Source: Anomaloglossus baeobatrachus (Eukaryota; Chordata; Amphibia; Anura; Aromobatidae). From it: a stretch of DNA of 64,000 nt. The translations under genes were made by a program, and so were the position numbers. This document shows, piece after piece, positions 22,400-33,699 of this stretch. The notes below the pieces were generated by a model. It had not been told where the DNA came from and ran no database searches. It saw nothing but the letters and a program-made list of their open reading frames with translations. Within the stretch, counting starts at the first letter, position 1. Every line of letters begins with the position of its first letter. The DNA is taken from assembly GCF_048569485.1 (NCBI RefSeq), contig NC_134353.1:529573008-529637007 (forward strand). Direction: 5' to 3'.

Positions 22400-23050
22400 T
22401 CTGTCGTGTACAAACCTTACTTGCTCAGATGTAATATCTGGTTTTAACTAGCACTCATTGACTTGACTCCCTAAAATGGTGCTCCTATAGTAAGACAAAT
22501 CTTCAATCTGTGGGTAGTAAAACCTAGCACCTTGTGCTAATGACTAGAGATCTAAATATGGTGGTAGGAATGGGAAATCTTCATACAGGAGCTTGGAGAT
22601 CTCAATTTGAAACTCTAAAAGCTTACATCTGACGCAGCTTGGTGTGTATCATTTACCAGGGGATTAAATGGTCTTTGTACGATATAAAAACCAAAAACTT
22701 TGCACCCTTTACACTTTTAATGATTACATAAAGATACAAGAATTAAGTTAAAATTTGAACCATGCTACCACAATAGGTCAGGGGGCAGCAACAGTTTGTT
22801 AATAGATAATCTAACCTACCTAGCACTTTTTATTAAAGACTGAAATAACACATATAAATCAATCAAAACTCTCATGTTGAGGGGAAAAATAAATTTGCCC
22901 TTCCAATTTCTAGGTACTTTTAGGGAGATGACCCTGAGCCTTTTTTTCTATTTTTTTTTTTTGCACCCCATTCTAAACTGAAGCATCTATCACCAAAGGT
23001 AAAACAAATTAAGACCTTAGTAATGTATTATTCCCAGAGCGTCCTGACAT
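22400..23050. other. No gene seen downstream of plin2
   Basis: AT-rich sequence without a coding frame. The stretch 22713-22830 is inverted-homologous to 28178-28282 and 38270-38370 (shared core AATAGGTCAGGGGGCAGCAA), described separately. Confidence 0.5.
22713..22830 (+). repeat. Left arm of a diverged inverted repeat
   Basis: It shares ACTTTTAATGATTA, AATAGGTCAGGGGGCAGCAA and GTTAATAGATAA with the reverse complement of 28178-28282. The arms bracket the DIRS copy and the private MITE of unit 1. Without those insertions the arms would lie roughly 0.6 kb apart. Confidence 0.65.
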
Positions 23051-23198
23051 GTTTTCTAATACACCAGGGTTCATCAAGGGACAAAAACACTTGCTATTCA
23101 GGAGACCCAGAGACTCCAAAAAAGACAGCTGTGTGCCAAAATCTGAGGATGATATATTGAGTGTTTATGTCCTCTGATGAAACCTGGTGTATTGGAAA
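23051..23198. repeat. Imperfect palindrome (hairpin) at the duplication breakpoint
   Basis: The left arm at 23051-23090 (TAATACACCAGGGTTCATCA) pairs with the right arm at 23161-23198 (TGATGAAACCTGGTGTATT). The loop is 23091-23160. The tandem-duplication breakpoint (23112/23113) falls in this loop. Confidence 0.8.
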
Positions 23199-23381
23199 CT
23201 GGGGAGAAATGTGTCAACGCTATGGGAATGATAAATGACTAGGATTTAGTTCGACCTTTTTGGTGATGGGTGCTTCAGTTTGGACAGGGTCACTGTAGGG
23301 TTGGTCTAGGGCTTCCCTACGGTGAATGAGGGCACCCAAAACAATTAGTGTCATTCTCCATTGCTAGGTAGGGACTTCTAA

Positions 23382-23799
23382 GGCTATGTGCGCACTAGAG
23401 CAAAATACCCGCGGATTTACCCGCGGATTTGCCGCGGAAATTTCTTGAGAAATGTCTGCAATCTTTGTGCAGACATTTCCCATGAAATTCTATGAGAAAA
23501 AAAAGCTGTGCGCACTGGTGCGGATTTTTCTCAAGAAAGTTTCGGTGCGGAAATTTCTCGAGAAACTTTCTTGAGAAAATGAACATGTCCATTAAATCCG
23601 CAGGTATCCCGCAGATTTCTGCAGTACAGCCTGCAAAAATCCGCAGGGAACCACCCGCGGGAAAATCGCGGCAATTCCGCGGCAAATCCGCATGCGGTTT
23701 TGCCGCGGATTTTTTCCGGAGTTCAGCAAATCTTCACTCCCAGAAGTTTCTCGAGAAGATTTTCTCGAGAAACTTCACATCTCTAGTGCGCACATAGCC
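23382..23799. mobile_element. MITE private to unit 1, empty site present in unit 2
   Basis: The ends are GGCTATGTGCGCACTAGAG and its complement, with TAA on both sides (23379-23381, 23800-23802). Unit 2 at 32807-32824 reads GACTTCTAAGGGTCATTT with a single TAA: an exact pre-insertion site. The interior is rich in CCGCGG and CTCGAGAAA inverted repeats. It has no coding capacity. Confidence 0.95.
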
Positions 23800-25049
23800 T
23801 AAGGGTCATTTCCCTAGAAATACCTACTGATTGGAAGGGGTAATTTATTTATTTTTCCAGCACCCATGACAGCACCACAAGAGAGGGGATCCGCCCTTCA
23901 AGGACAGGAAACCTCCAGAATAAAAAGGGCGGCACCTCTCCCCACATCAGTTGGTTTCCTGTCCTTGAACAGGGAGCCTCCAGAGATCCACTAGATCCAG
24001 GAAGGTCCTGATGGGCCGAAGATTCCAGTCCGGCGCCCGGTCGGCTGGCTCTGGCAGCGACACGGGTCCTGCTGCGGTCGGCCGAGGTGCTGTGGAGCTG
24101 CTGCAGCGGACCCATGGGGGTCAGGACTGCGTACAGCGTGCCCGATAGGAGCGCCAGGAGCCTGCGGGGCAGGTAAGTTGATCTGCAAGGGACCTGTCCG
24201 CAGGGCTCTCCCGTCACAGCGTACCCACGGGGGTCTTGTCTGCGCATGGGCTCCTTCCCTCCCTGCTACGGCCCCCCCCCCACCCTCTCCTTACCAGCGT
24301 CTTGTCTTGAGTCGCCAGTCTTTCTTGAAAATAAGAGCGGCAATTTTCTGAGTGCTTGTACTCTATTACTATGACGGACAAGCAGTCAGCGGCGTCTTTC
24401 GCCTCCCTCCTCCCCAAAACCTCCCTCTGATCATGATACTGCCTCCCTGAAGCGGCAGCAGAAGGGGGGCAAGGATAAGTGTCACCGGCTCAGGGGTCAA
24501 GCGTGGGGGGGGACTGATGACTGGTCCTCCAAGCAGAAGGACCCTGACTCTCCTGACAGAAGACGGCCTTCTAGAGGAAGGAAGTCAGATGAGGGCCCTG
24601 CTGACCCAGTATAGCCTCTTGGCATCAGTGGGTGAGTGCAACTCAGCTGTTCCGCTTTTAATGGCGGTTGTCTTGTCTGTTTTTTTTTTTTAATAGGATC
24701 GCAGTAAACCTAAGAAGTGTTTATCAAAATCCAGACATAAGGAATGCGCCTTGTGCTGTAAAGAACTTTCTGGTTCTTGGACTAAGACTGTGCAAAGGCT
24801 GCATTCAGCAGACTTTGTCGGAGGAACAGCCAGGATTTGCCTCCGACCTCCGGTCCCTCATACGGGAGGAAGTCAGGGACTCCCTCCGATCCCTGTCTGG
24901 AGCACAAAGTGCTGGGGGTTCTCGGGCCCCTTCGCCTACCCACGAGGACTCTGATAGGTCTGATGGGGAATGTGATTCCTCCGGCTCCCCTTCCTTCAGC
25001 CTCCTCCTTCCCGGTTCGTGGTTACCCCTCTGCGTCATTCTCCGGCGGA

Positions 25050-25740
25050 ACAGCTGGCTTTGGAAGCAGAGGTCCGTCACCTCCTCTTCAAGAGGGTTCT
25101 AGTGGAAGTTCCCACAAGGGAACAAGGAGAAGGATTCTATTCCACCCTCTTTCTGGTAGGGAAGCCCGACGGTTCCTATCGCACAATCATCAACCTGAAA
25201 GCCCTCAACCGGTTCCTTCAAATAGACAGCTTCAAGATGGAGTCTGTGCGGTCCATAGTGAAATATCTGTGTCCCCACTGTCACATGGCGGTCATAGACT
25301 TGCGCGATGCATATTATCATGTCCCAATCCACTCTCTCTTCCAAGGCTTCCTCAGGCTAGCCCTCCACATGGACGGTCGGGTCTGCCATTTCCAATACAA
25401 AGCCCTCCCCTTCGGTCTGGCCATCGCCCCGAGAATTTTTACAAAGATAATAGCAGAAATGTCAGCATATCTGCGTCAGAGAGAGGTCCTTCTGATTCCT
25501 TATCTGGACGACTTCTTGATTGTGGGCGCCTCAGCTCTCCATTGTGCGGCTCTTCTCCGGCAGGTGCAAGCTTCCCTGCGGGAGTTGGGCTGGTTGATCA
25601 ACGAGGAAAAGTCCAGATTAATCCCATCCAAGGTTCAGCTATTTCTGGGACTCACTTGGGACTCCAACACTCAACTTTCTCGGTTGCCTCCTTCCAAAGT
25701 GGAAGCCCTCCGGACCCAGATAGACCGGACTCGACTCTGA
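25050..25740 (+). pseudogene. DIRS reverse transcriptase region, unit 1
   Basis: Contains GSYRTIINLKALNRF, VIDLRDAYYHVPI, ALPFGLAIAPRIFTKI and the polymerase box YLDDFLIVG, in the usual order for a DIRS/LTR-type reverse transcriptase. Part of a broken element. Confidence 0.88.
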
Positions 25741-25919
25741 GGCACCGGCGTCTGTCTCTCCGGGGTGCGATGTCCCTCCTGGGCTCCCTGACTGCGGCCA
25801 TCCCGGCCGTCAGATGGGCTCAGGCACACACCAGGGTCCTATAGTGGAATATCTTACAGCATCAGACCACTCACGGGGACCATCTGGACAGACTCATCAT
25901 TCTCAAACATCGCACATTG

Positions 25920-26780
25920 CAGTCCCTCTATTGGTGGCTAGATCCGGTCCACTTGGGCAGAGGGGTGCCTTGGACGGCGCCAGAGCCCGTGGTGGTAACC
26001 ACCGACGCCAGTCTCTACGGTTGGGGGGCACATCTGGACGCTCATTTCATTCAGGGACAATGGTCTGGAGAAGAAGCTCAAAATTCCTCGAATACAAGGG
26101 AATTGCTGGCGGTGGAAAAGGTGTTAGGTCGTTTCCTGCCGTTGTTAAGGGGTCGACATGTGAAAGTTCTGTCGGACAACCAAGCGACGGTAGCATATCT
26201 CAACCACCAGGGGGGTACTCGCTCCAGGCACCTCATGGCCGTCGCAAGCAGGATCATGTCTTGGGCAGAGGCCCATCTGGGTTCCCTGTCGGCAGTGCAC
26301 ATCCGAGGGAAGGAGAACGATTTGGCGGACTTTCTCAGTCGCACCCAGTTTCACCAGGGCGAATGGTCTCTAAATCAGTCCGTTTTCAACAGGATAACGG
26401 GGATGTGGGGGGTTCCAGAGATAGACCTCTTTGCAACACGGACCAACAGGAAGGTTCCCCGATTCTGTTCCCTGGATCCAAGGGATCATCCCCACTCGGT
26501 GGACGCGCTATTGCTCAAGTGGGACTTCCGCCTCGCATATGCCTTCCCTCCACTCATCCTCCTCCCTGCAGTGCTCAGGAAGATACGGGAGGATCAAGCA
26601 GTCGTAATTCTCATAGCACCCTTTTGGCCGAAGAGGCCTTGGTTTTATTGGCTGACGCATCTGTCAGTCACCGATCCGTGGGTTCTCCCGGACCTACCGG
26701 ATCTCCTATCCCAGGGTCCAGCCTTCCACCCACAGCACACCAGGTTACATCTGACGGCGTGGCTCTTGAGCGGTCGCTAT
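25920..26780 (+). pseudogene. DIRS RNase H and following region, unit 1
   Basis: Contains TTDASLYGWGAHL, SSNTRELLAVEKV and SDNQATVAYLNHQ, typical RNase H blocks, then EIDLFATRTNRKVPRF, a conserved DIRS segment after RNase H. Part of a broken element. Confidence 0.85.
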
Positions 26781-26859
26781 TAGGCAATAAGGGATTTTCT
26801 CAGGGTCTGGTCTCCACCTTGATGCAGTGCAGGAAGCCTGTCACTACTCGCATTTATGG

Positions 26860-27862
26860 GCGCATTTGGGCAAAATTCCTGACATCTACGGGTGCGGATC
26901 CTGCTAAGCCGCCCTCTTTCCCGGTTGTCCTGGAATTTCTACAGAGGGGTTGGGAACTGGGTCTCTCAGTTAGTACCCTTAAGGTGCAAGTCTCCGCACT
27001 GAGCGCCTTGTATAACCATACCCTGGCCGGAGATCCCTGGGTATCAAGGTTTATTAGGTCCTGTGCTAGGGCTAAGCCTCTGGGAACCATGCCACTCCCG
27101 TCCTGGGACCTTAACTTAGTCCTTTCAGCTTTAACACGGCCACCATTCGAGCCCTTAGATTCTATATCTCTCAAGCATCTGTCCCTTAAGACGATTCTCC
27201 TGGTCGCCCTCACTTCTGCCCGTAGGGTTAGTGACCTTCAGGCCTTATCCATTTCTCCTCCGTTTACCCAGTTTTTTGATGACCTAGTTGTTTTACGAAC
27301 TGACCCTGCCTATTTGCCAAAGGTGCATTCCCACTTCCATAGATCACAAGAAATAGTGCTTCCCTCTTTTTATGCCAACCCTTCTACTCCGGAGGAGATG
27401 GGATGGCACTGCCTGGATGTTAGGCGTTGTCTTCAACGGTATCTGCTGGTCACCTCGGAAGGGAGGAGGGATAAGTCTCTGTTTGTAGTCTTCCAGGGTT
27501 GTAGAAAGGGGCTTAAGGCTTCTAAATCCACCTTGGCACGGTGGATCAGGGATGCCATCTCGGTTGCCTACACGGCCGGGGGAGAAGACGTGCCTCCTGC
27601 TTTGAAGGCACACTCCACACGAGCAATGGCATCTTCCTGGGCGGAGAGATCGGAGGTCTCCATCGAGCAAATATGTAAGGCGGCAACCTGGTCTTCTCCG
27701 TCCACCTTCTTTAATCACTATCGCCTTGATTTGTCGTTCACCGACATCACCTTTTGGGAGGCGGGTTCTGCAAACTGTTGTCCCTCCCTAGGTCTTCCTC
27801 TCTGTAATTCTCTCGTGGTGCCGTCATGGGTGCTGGAAAAATACGTAATTACTTACCGGTAA
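26860..27862 (+). pseudogene. DIRS tyrosine recombinase, unit 1
   Basis: Recombinase/phage-integrase fold with SARRVSDLQALS, KAHSTRAMASSWA and a Tyr-bearing tail (FFNHYRLDLSF), corresponding to the Arg, His-x-x-Arg and Tyr blocks of the family. An N-terminal core-binding-like region precedes it (TRIYGRIWAKFL). Part of a broken element. Confidence 0.85.
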
Positions 27863-28177
27863 TGTGTTTTTTCTGAACCCATGACGGCACCCTTACATTC
27901 CCTCCCTGCACTTGGGGGTTGCTAGTTTGCTTCCCTTTTCACTCTTCTTCACTGGGCGGTTATGGTGGCGGGATATGTTTTTTAACGATGTTCCTTGTTT
28001 CGGAGGTCTTGTCATGCTCGGTAATCAACTGATGCGGGGAGAGGTGCCGCCCCTTTTTATTCTGGAGGTTTCCTGTCCTTGAAGGGCGGATCCCCTCTCT
28101 CGTGGTGCCGTCATGGGTTCAGAAAAAACACATTACCTGTAAGTAATTACGTATTTTTTTTTTGTCTCCTTATAAAT

Positions 28178-28282
28178 GCAACCTAACTAGCACCTTATCT
28201 ATTAACTAACACTTGCTGCCCCCTGACCTATTGGATGTCAAATTTTAACAAAGACACATGAATAACTTAATCATTAAAAGTT
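28178..28282 (-). repeat. Right arm of diverged inverted repeat, unit 1
   Basis: Inverted relative of 22713-22830 with the shared core TTGCTGCCCCCTGACCTATT, lying just outside the DIRS right end. The same arm recurs in unit 2 at about 38270-38370. Confidence 0.65.
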
Positions 28283-28289
28283 TAATTTT

Positions 28290-28665
28290 CAATAGGGTTT
28301 TTTCTGAGGTCTGTACACCCTTCACAGTTGCAAGAGAATTTCAAATCCAATGGCTTTATTTGTATTAGCAGTGTGTAAGATCTTAATATTACTCATGATA
28401 TGCTACTTTAGCCAGTGAGATTGTAGCTATAGTTTTAATGACTGAGGGAGGCTTGGTTCCTGAGACCCAACCCCACACATGGCATGCATGATACTACTCA
28501 GAAGTCTGTAGCTCCAGCATGAGCTGTGCAAGCAGAGCTCAGCAGGCTCAAGTCTACAGGTCCTTCTTTGGATCTCTAAAGACTATGCATTGAGCCTGTA
28601 ACCTGCTGTTTCACCACTGGTGATCGACGTATAAGGACAGACCTCCACCTATCATGCTTGCAGAG
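28290..28665. other. No gene seen
   Basis: Spacer between the inverted arm and the next MITE. Short frames only, none recognisable; the same sequence recurs in unit 2. Confidence 0.4.
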
Positions 28666-28668
28666 TAA

Positions 28669-29394
28669 AGGTATCGTCACACTAAGCAAGATCGCTAGCA
28701 ACATCGCTGCTGAGGCACAACTTGCTAGCGATGTTGCTGTGACATCCAGCAACAACCTGGCCCCTGCTGTAAGGTCGTTGGTGGTTGCTGAATGTCCTAG
28801 ACTTATTTTTTTTTTTGTTGCTCTCCTCCTGTGAAGCACATCGCTGTGTGTGACAGAGCAACAACTAAATGTGCAGGGAGTTGACTTCTGCGGATGCTGG
28901 TTACCAATGTAAATATCGGGTAACCAAGAAGCCCTTTCCTTGGTTACCCGATATTTACCAGCATCCACCTCTCACACTGTCAGTGCCGGCTCCCTGCACA
29001 CATCGGGTTAATTAACCAGATGTGTACTCTGGCTAGGAGTGCAGGGAGCCAGCGCTAAGCTGTTACCAGCGGACACCAAGGTAACTATCGGGTTGGTTAT
29101 TCGATATTTACCTTAGTTACCAAGCGCAGCATCGCTTCCACGCATGGCTGGTCGCTGGTGAGATCTGCCTGTGTGACAGCTCACCAGCAACCCGTGTAGC
29201 GACGCTCCAGCGATCCCTGTCAGGTTGCTGGTGGGATCGCTGGAGCATCGCTTAGTGTGACATCTCACCAGCGACCTCCTAGCAACTCACCAGCGATCCC
29301 AACAATGATACAACCTGATAGCAACTTACCAGCGATCTCTCATTGTTGGGATCGCTGGTAAGTTTTTTGTTTTTTTTTTGTGTGACTGGGCCTT
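28669..29394. mobile_element. MITE with TWA flank, unit 1 copy
   Basis: The left end AGGTATCGTCACACTAAGC and the inverted right end GTGTGACTGGGCCT match the family at 49867-50714. It is flanked by TAA on the left and TTA on the right. It carries GGTTACCCGATATTTACC inverted pairs and the core GCACATCGCTGTGTGTG at 28836-28852. Confidence 0.8.
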
Positions 29395-29397
29395 TTA

Positions 29398-29990
29398 GGC
29401 CAGGACTACTGCAATCTTGCATCACTCAGCTCACACTGGCAGCACAGCAGGAGCTGAGCGTCATTGTGACTGAGGTCCAACATGCTATTGGGCCATTCAT
29501 CTCATTCCTCCATTGCTGGCTATTGCAATTCTCACCCTGCTCCTGCAGTACACCAGAGCACTGCAAGTGCAGGGTGATTTTTTTTTTCTTGCCCCCATAG
29601 ACTTGAAAGGGTGCGAGAGAAACAAGGATCGCATGCTGCAACTGTTCGCTCGGTCCAATTAGGGCTGAGAAAATAATCACTCATGGGTTCTGGCACATAG
29701 GTTAATATTGGTCAGAGTGGATGCGATGTTTTATTGCATTCCACTCGCTCCGATTTTCATGCAGTGTCTTAGGCAAAGTGCCCATGCTGCATTTTTTTTT
29801 TGTGTTTTAAAACTGCATAAATCTCCTTCTCCATCAAAGTCTGAGATTTCATTTTTGCTGTCTGCACATTAACTTGGTTAAACGCAGACTGTCTGCGGGC
29901 TGCCCGTCAATCACCGGTTTTATTTTCTTAATTCTGTAGAAAACATATAAAACACAAGCATTTTATAAAACTTCCCTTACGGGAGGCATT
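29398..29990. other. No gene seen; repeat-like spacer
   Basis: Contains T-rich tracts and CAAAGTGCCCATGCTGCAT, a motif also seen in other non-coding repeats of this window. No credible coding frame. Confidence 0.35.
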
Positions 29991-30894
29991 TCCTTAAACG
30001 TTACTAACGGTAACGGCTTCTGCTCTCCCCCCGCCCAAACAACCGGGCCCTGATGCTGCCCCTAAAAAGTGGGCAGCACCCCTTGCCACAGTCCAGAACC
30101 AAATTGCCTGAGCGGGTACGGTCTCTTTCAGGGGACCCATGTCCATGGGGACCCCTGAACCCCCGGAGGATTGCCACCGGTTACGGTAGTGGCGGGCCTG
30201 GGCCATCCATTTCCTCCAGGCCCATCCTCCCAAATCAGCCTCTCTGGAGGCAGTCACAGTAACAAGCCAACATTTTATTTACATGCCACAAGTTTGTGGT
30301 TGCCCTGCAAATTCTCGGGCTTGTCCGTAAGTAGTTCCTTACGCAATGGTTGCAGAAGGTCCCTATGGGGACTAGTTGCCGGCAACGGCCAGTTCAATCA
30401 CGGTGTAATCAGGTAAACAACGGTTGATTCCTTTTATTATCATTCAGTTACATTCTTATACATTTAACAACATCACACCCCTAAATGTTAGTCTCCCTGT
30501 AACTAAGCGGGGGTCGACCTAGGTTGGGATGTGTGGACTTACGAGGGCCAAGGTTGGTGGTGGTATGCAGTGGTGCAGAGGACACAGCTAGTTCCTCCCC
30601 CTGGCTATCATGTAGGGCAGGCAGAGGCATAGGGGAGCTGGGAACAGGCACATCCCTGGGCGCTGGGGCATTAACGGCCACTTCCATCTTTTTCCTCCAC
30701 GGGTTGTGGGAACAGTATTACTGGAAGGATCACTGCACCGTTCTGTGTAGGCCAATCGGCCGGGAAATCGCCCAGCATGGTGTGGATTATCCCTTTCTCC
30801 TTCTCCTCAGCCGGTTCTGTGGCCGGGGCTTCAGTTTCCATCCTCTATGGTGGGGGACATCTCTTCAGGTGATCTCGGGAAACCATGGCCAAAG
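29990..30894 (-). mobile_element. 3' segment of a Gypsy element, cut by the duplication junction
   Basis: Nearly identical to the 3' non-coding and C-terminal side of the minus-strand Gypsy fossil in unit 2 (about 40080-40983). It ends exactly at the tandem junction, so the Gypsy insertion is older than the duplication. Confidence 0.8.
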
Positions 30895-31030
30895 ACTCCA
30901 AAAAAGACAGCTGTGTGCCAAAATCTGAGGATGATATATTGAGTGTTTATGTCCTCTGATGAAACCTGGTGTATTGGAAACTGGGGAGAAATGTGTCAAC
31001 GCTATGGGAATGATAAATGACTAGGATTTA

Positions 31031-32681
31031 CAGTTAGGTCCAGAAATATTTGGACAGTGTCACAAGTTTTGTTATTTTAGCTGTTTACAAAAACATGTTC
31101 AGAAATACAATTATATATATAATATGGGCTGAAAGTGCACACTCCCAGCTGCAATATGAGAGTTTTCACATCCAAATCGGAGAAAGGGTTTAGGAATCAT
31201 AGCTCTGTAATGCATAGCCTCCTCTTTTTCAAGGGACCAAAAGTAATTGGACAAGGGACTCTAAGGGCTGCAATTAACTCTGAAGGCGTCTCCCTCGTTA
31301 ACCTGTAATCAATGAAGTAGTTAAAAGGTCTGGGGTTGATTACAGGTGTGTGGTTTTGCATTTGGAAGCTGTTGCTGTGACCAGACAACATGCGGTCTAA
31401 GGAACTCTCAATTGAGGTGAAGCAGAACATCCTGAGGCTGAAAAAAAAGAAAAAATCCATCAGAGAGATAGCAGACATGCTTGGAGTAGCAAAATCAACA
31501 GTCGGGTACATTCTGAGAAAAAAGGAATTGACTGGTGAGCTTGGGAACTCAAAAAGGCCTGGGCGTCCACGGATGACAACAGTGGTGGATGATCGCCGCA
31601 TACTTTCTTTGGTGAAGAAGAACCCATTCACAACATCAACTGAAGTCCAGAACACTCTCAGTGAAGTACGTGTATCTGTCTCTAAGTCAACAGTAAAGAG
31701 AAGACTCCATGAAAGTAAATACAAAGGGTTCACATCTAGATGCAAACCATTCATCAATTCCAAAAATAGACAGGCCAGGGTTAAATTTGCTGAAAAACAC
31801 CTCATGAAGCCAGCTCAGTTCTGGAAAAGTATTCTATGGACAGATGAGACAAAGATCAACCTGTACCAGAATGATGGGAAGAAAAAAGTTTGGAGAAGAA
31901 AGGGAACGGCACATGATCCAAGGCACACCACATCCTCTGTAAAAGATGGTAGAGGCAACGTGATGGCATGGGCATGCATGGCTTTCAATGGCACTGGCTC
32001 ACTTGTGTTTATTGATGACATAACAGCAGACAAGAGTAGCCGGATGAATTCTGAAGTGTACAGGGATATACTTTCAGCCCAGATTCAGCCAAATGCCGCA
32101 AAGTTGATCGGACGGCGCTTCATAGTACAGATGGACAATGACTGCAAGCATACAGCCAAAGCTACCCAGGAGTTCATGAGTGCAAAAAGTGGAACATTCT
32201 GCAATGGCCAACTCAATCACCAGATCTTAACCCAATTGAGCATGCATTTCACTTGCTCAAATCCAGACTTAAGACGGAAAGACCCACAAACAAACAAGAC
32301 CTGAAGGCTGCGGCTGTAAAGGCCTGGCAAAGCATTAAGAAGGAGGAAACCCAGCGTTTGGTGATATCCATGGGTTCCAGACTTAAGGCAGTGATTGCCT
32401 CCAAAGGATTCGCAACAAAATATTGAAAATAAAAATATTTTGTTTGGGTTTGGTTTATTTGTCCAATTACTTTTGACCTTTTAAAATGTGGAGTGTTTGT
32501 AAAGAAATGTGTACAATTCCTACAATTTCTATCAGATATTTTTGTTCAAACCTTCAAATTAAACGTTACAATCTGCACTTGAATTCTGTCGTAGAGGTTT
32601 CATTTCAAATCCAATGTGGTGGCATGCAGAGCCCAACTCGCGAAAATTGTGTCACTGTCCAAATATTTCTGGACCTAACTG
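31031..32681 (+). mobile_element. Tc1-like transposon, copy B (1651 bp), private to unit 2
   Basis: Ends CAGTTAGGTCCAGAAATATT and complement, flanked by TA. Unit 1 at 23241-23262 reads GACTAGGATTTAGTTCGACC, the exact empty site with one TA. Insertion therefore followed the duplication or, if these are alleles, is polymorphic. Nearly identical to copy A at 10276-11927. Confidence 0.97.
31390..32426 (+). pseudogene. Tc1-like transposase, copy B, one 1-nt frameshift
   Basis: The same transposase as copy A, with helix-turn-helix, GRPR hook and the first two catalytic Asp blocks (LWTDETK, QMDND). The A-run at about 32184-32188 is one base shorter than in copy A, so the frame shifts after FMSAK and the final catalytic Glu block is lost from the frame. 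It also reads DCKH where copy A reads DPKH. It lacks the stop seen in copy A, so the two copies are disabled by different single lesions. Confidence 0.92.
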
Positions 32682-33699
32682 TAGTTCGACCTTTTTGGTG
32701 ATGGGTGCTTCAGTTTGGACAGGGTCACTGTAGGGTTGGTCTAGGGCTTCCCTACGGTGAATGAGGGCACCCAAAACAATTAGTGTCATTCTCCATTGCT
32801 AGGTAGGGACTTCTAAGGGTCATTTCCCTAGAAATACCTAGTGATTGGAAGGGGTAATTTATTTATTTTTCCAGCACCCATGACAGCACCACGAGAGAGG
32901 GGATCCGCCCTTCAAGGACAGGAAACCTCCAGAATAAAAAGGGGCGGCACCTCTCCCCGCATCAGTTGGTTTCCTGTCCTTGAACAGGGAGCCTCCAGAG
33001 ATCCACTAGATCCAGGAAGGTCCTGATGGGCCGAAGATTCCAGTCCGGCGCCCGGTCGGCTGGCTCTGGCAGCGACACGGGTCCTGCTGCGGTCGGCCGA
33101 GGTGCTGTGGAGCTGCTGCAGCGGACCCATGGGGGTCAGGACTGCGTACAGCGTGCCCGATAGGAGCGCCAGGAGCCTGCGGGGCAGGTAAGTTGATCTG
33201 CAAGGGACCTGTCCGCAGGGCTCTCCCGTCACAGCGTACCCACGGGGGTCTTGTCTGCGCATGGGCTCCTTCCCTCCCTGCTACGGCCCCCCACCCCCCC
33301 CCACCCTCTCCTTACCAGCGTCTTGTCTTGAGTCGCCAGTCTTTCTTGAAAATAAGAGCGGCAATTTTCTGAGTGCTTGTACTCTATTACTATGACGGAC
33401 AAGCAGTCAGCGGCGTCTTTCGCCTCCCTCCTCCCCAAAACCTCCCTCTGATCATGATACTGCCTCCCTGAAGCGGCAGCAGAAGGGGGGCAAGGATGAC
33501 AGTGTCACCGGCTCAGGGGTCAAGCGTGGGGGGGGACTGATGACTGGTCCTCCAAGCAGAAGGACCCTGACTCTCCTGACAGAAGACAGCCTTCTAGAGG
33601 AAGGAAGTCAGATGAGGGCCCTGCTGACCCAGTATAGCCTCTTGGCATCAGTGGGTGAGTGCAACTCAGCTGTTCCGCTTTTAATGGCGGTTGTCTTGT

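Larger units (their letters stand above)
23841..28155 (+). mobile_element. DIRS-type tyrosine-recombinase retroelement fossil, unit 1 copy
   Basis: DIRS elements use a tyrosine recombinase instead of an integrase and have inverted rather than direct terminal repeats. Here the left end (CACCCATGACAGCACCAC, GGGATCCGCCCTTCAAGG) is inverted at the right end near 28030-28135. An internal complementary region at about 27815-27895 matches both termini. Parts on the plus strand: reverse transcriptase about 25050-25740 (LIPYLDDFLIVG), RNase H about 25920-26780 (VVVTTDASLYGWGAHL), recombinase about 26860-27862. It is broken with a few breaks and shorter than the unit 2 copy. It predates the duplication. 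Confidence 0.92.
23113..30894. repeat. Tandem duplication, unit 1 (7.78 kb)
   Basis: Starts at ACTCCAAAAAAGACAGCTG and ends at CCATGGCCAAAG inside Gypsy sequence. By eye only a handful of differences per 2 kb separate it from unit 2. It has a private MITE (23382-23799) and lacks the Tc1 element of unit 2. It holds a DIRS copy, a MITE (28669-29394) and the Gypsy 3' segment. Confidence 0.93.

Noticed and set aside
24837-25844. Long Pro/Ser-rich plus-strand ORF overlapping the DIRS reverse transcriptase
   Set aside because: It is in a different frame from the recognisable RT motifs and has a low-complexity composition typical of an out-of-frame shadow.
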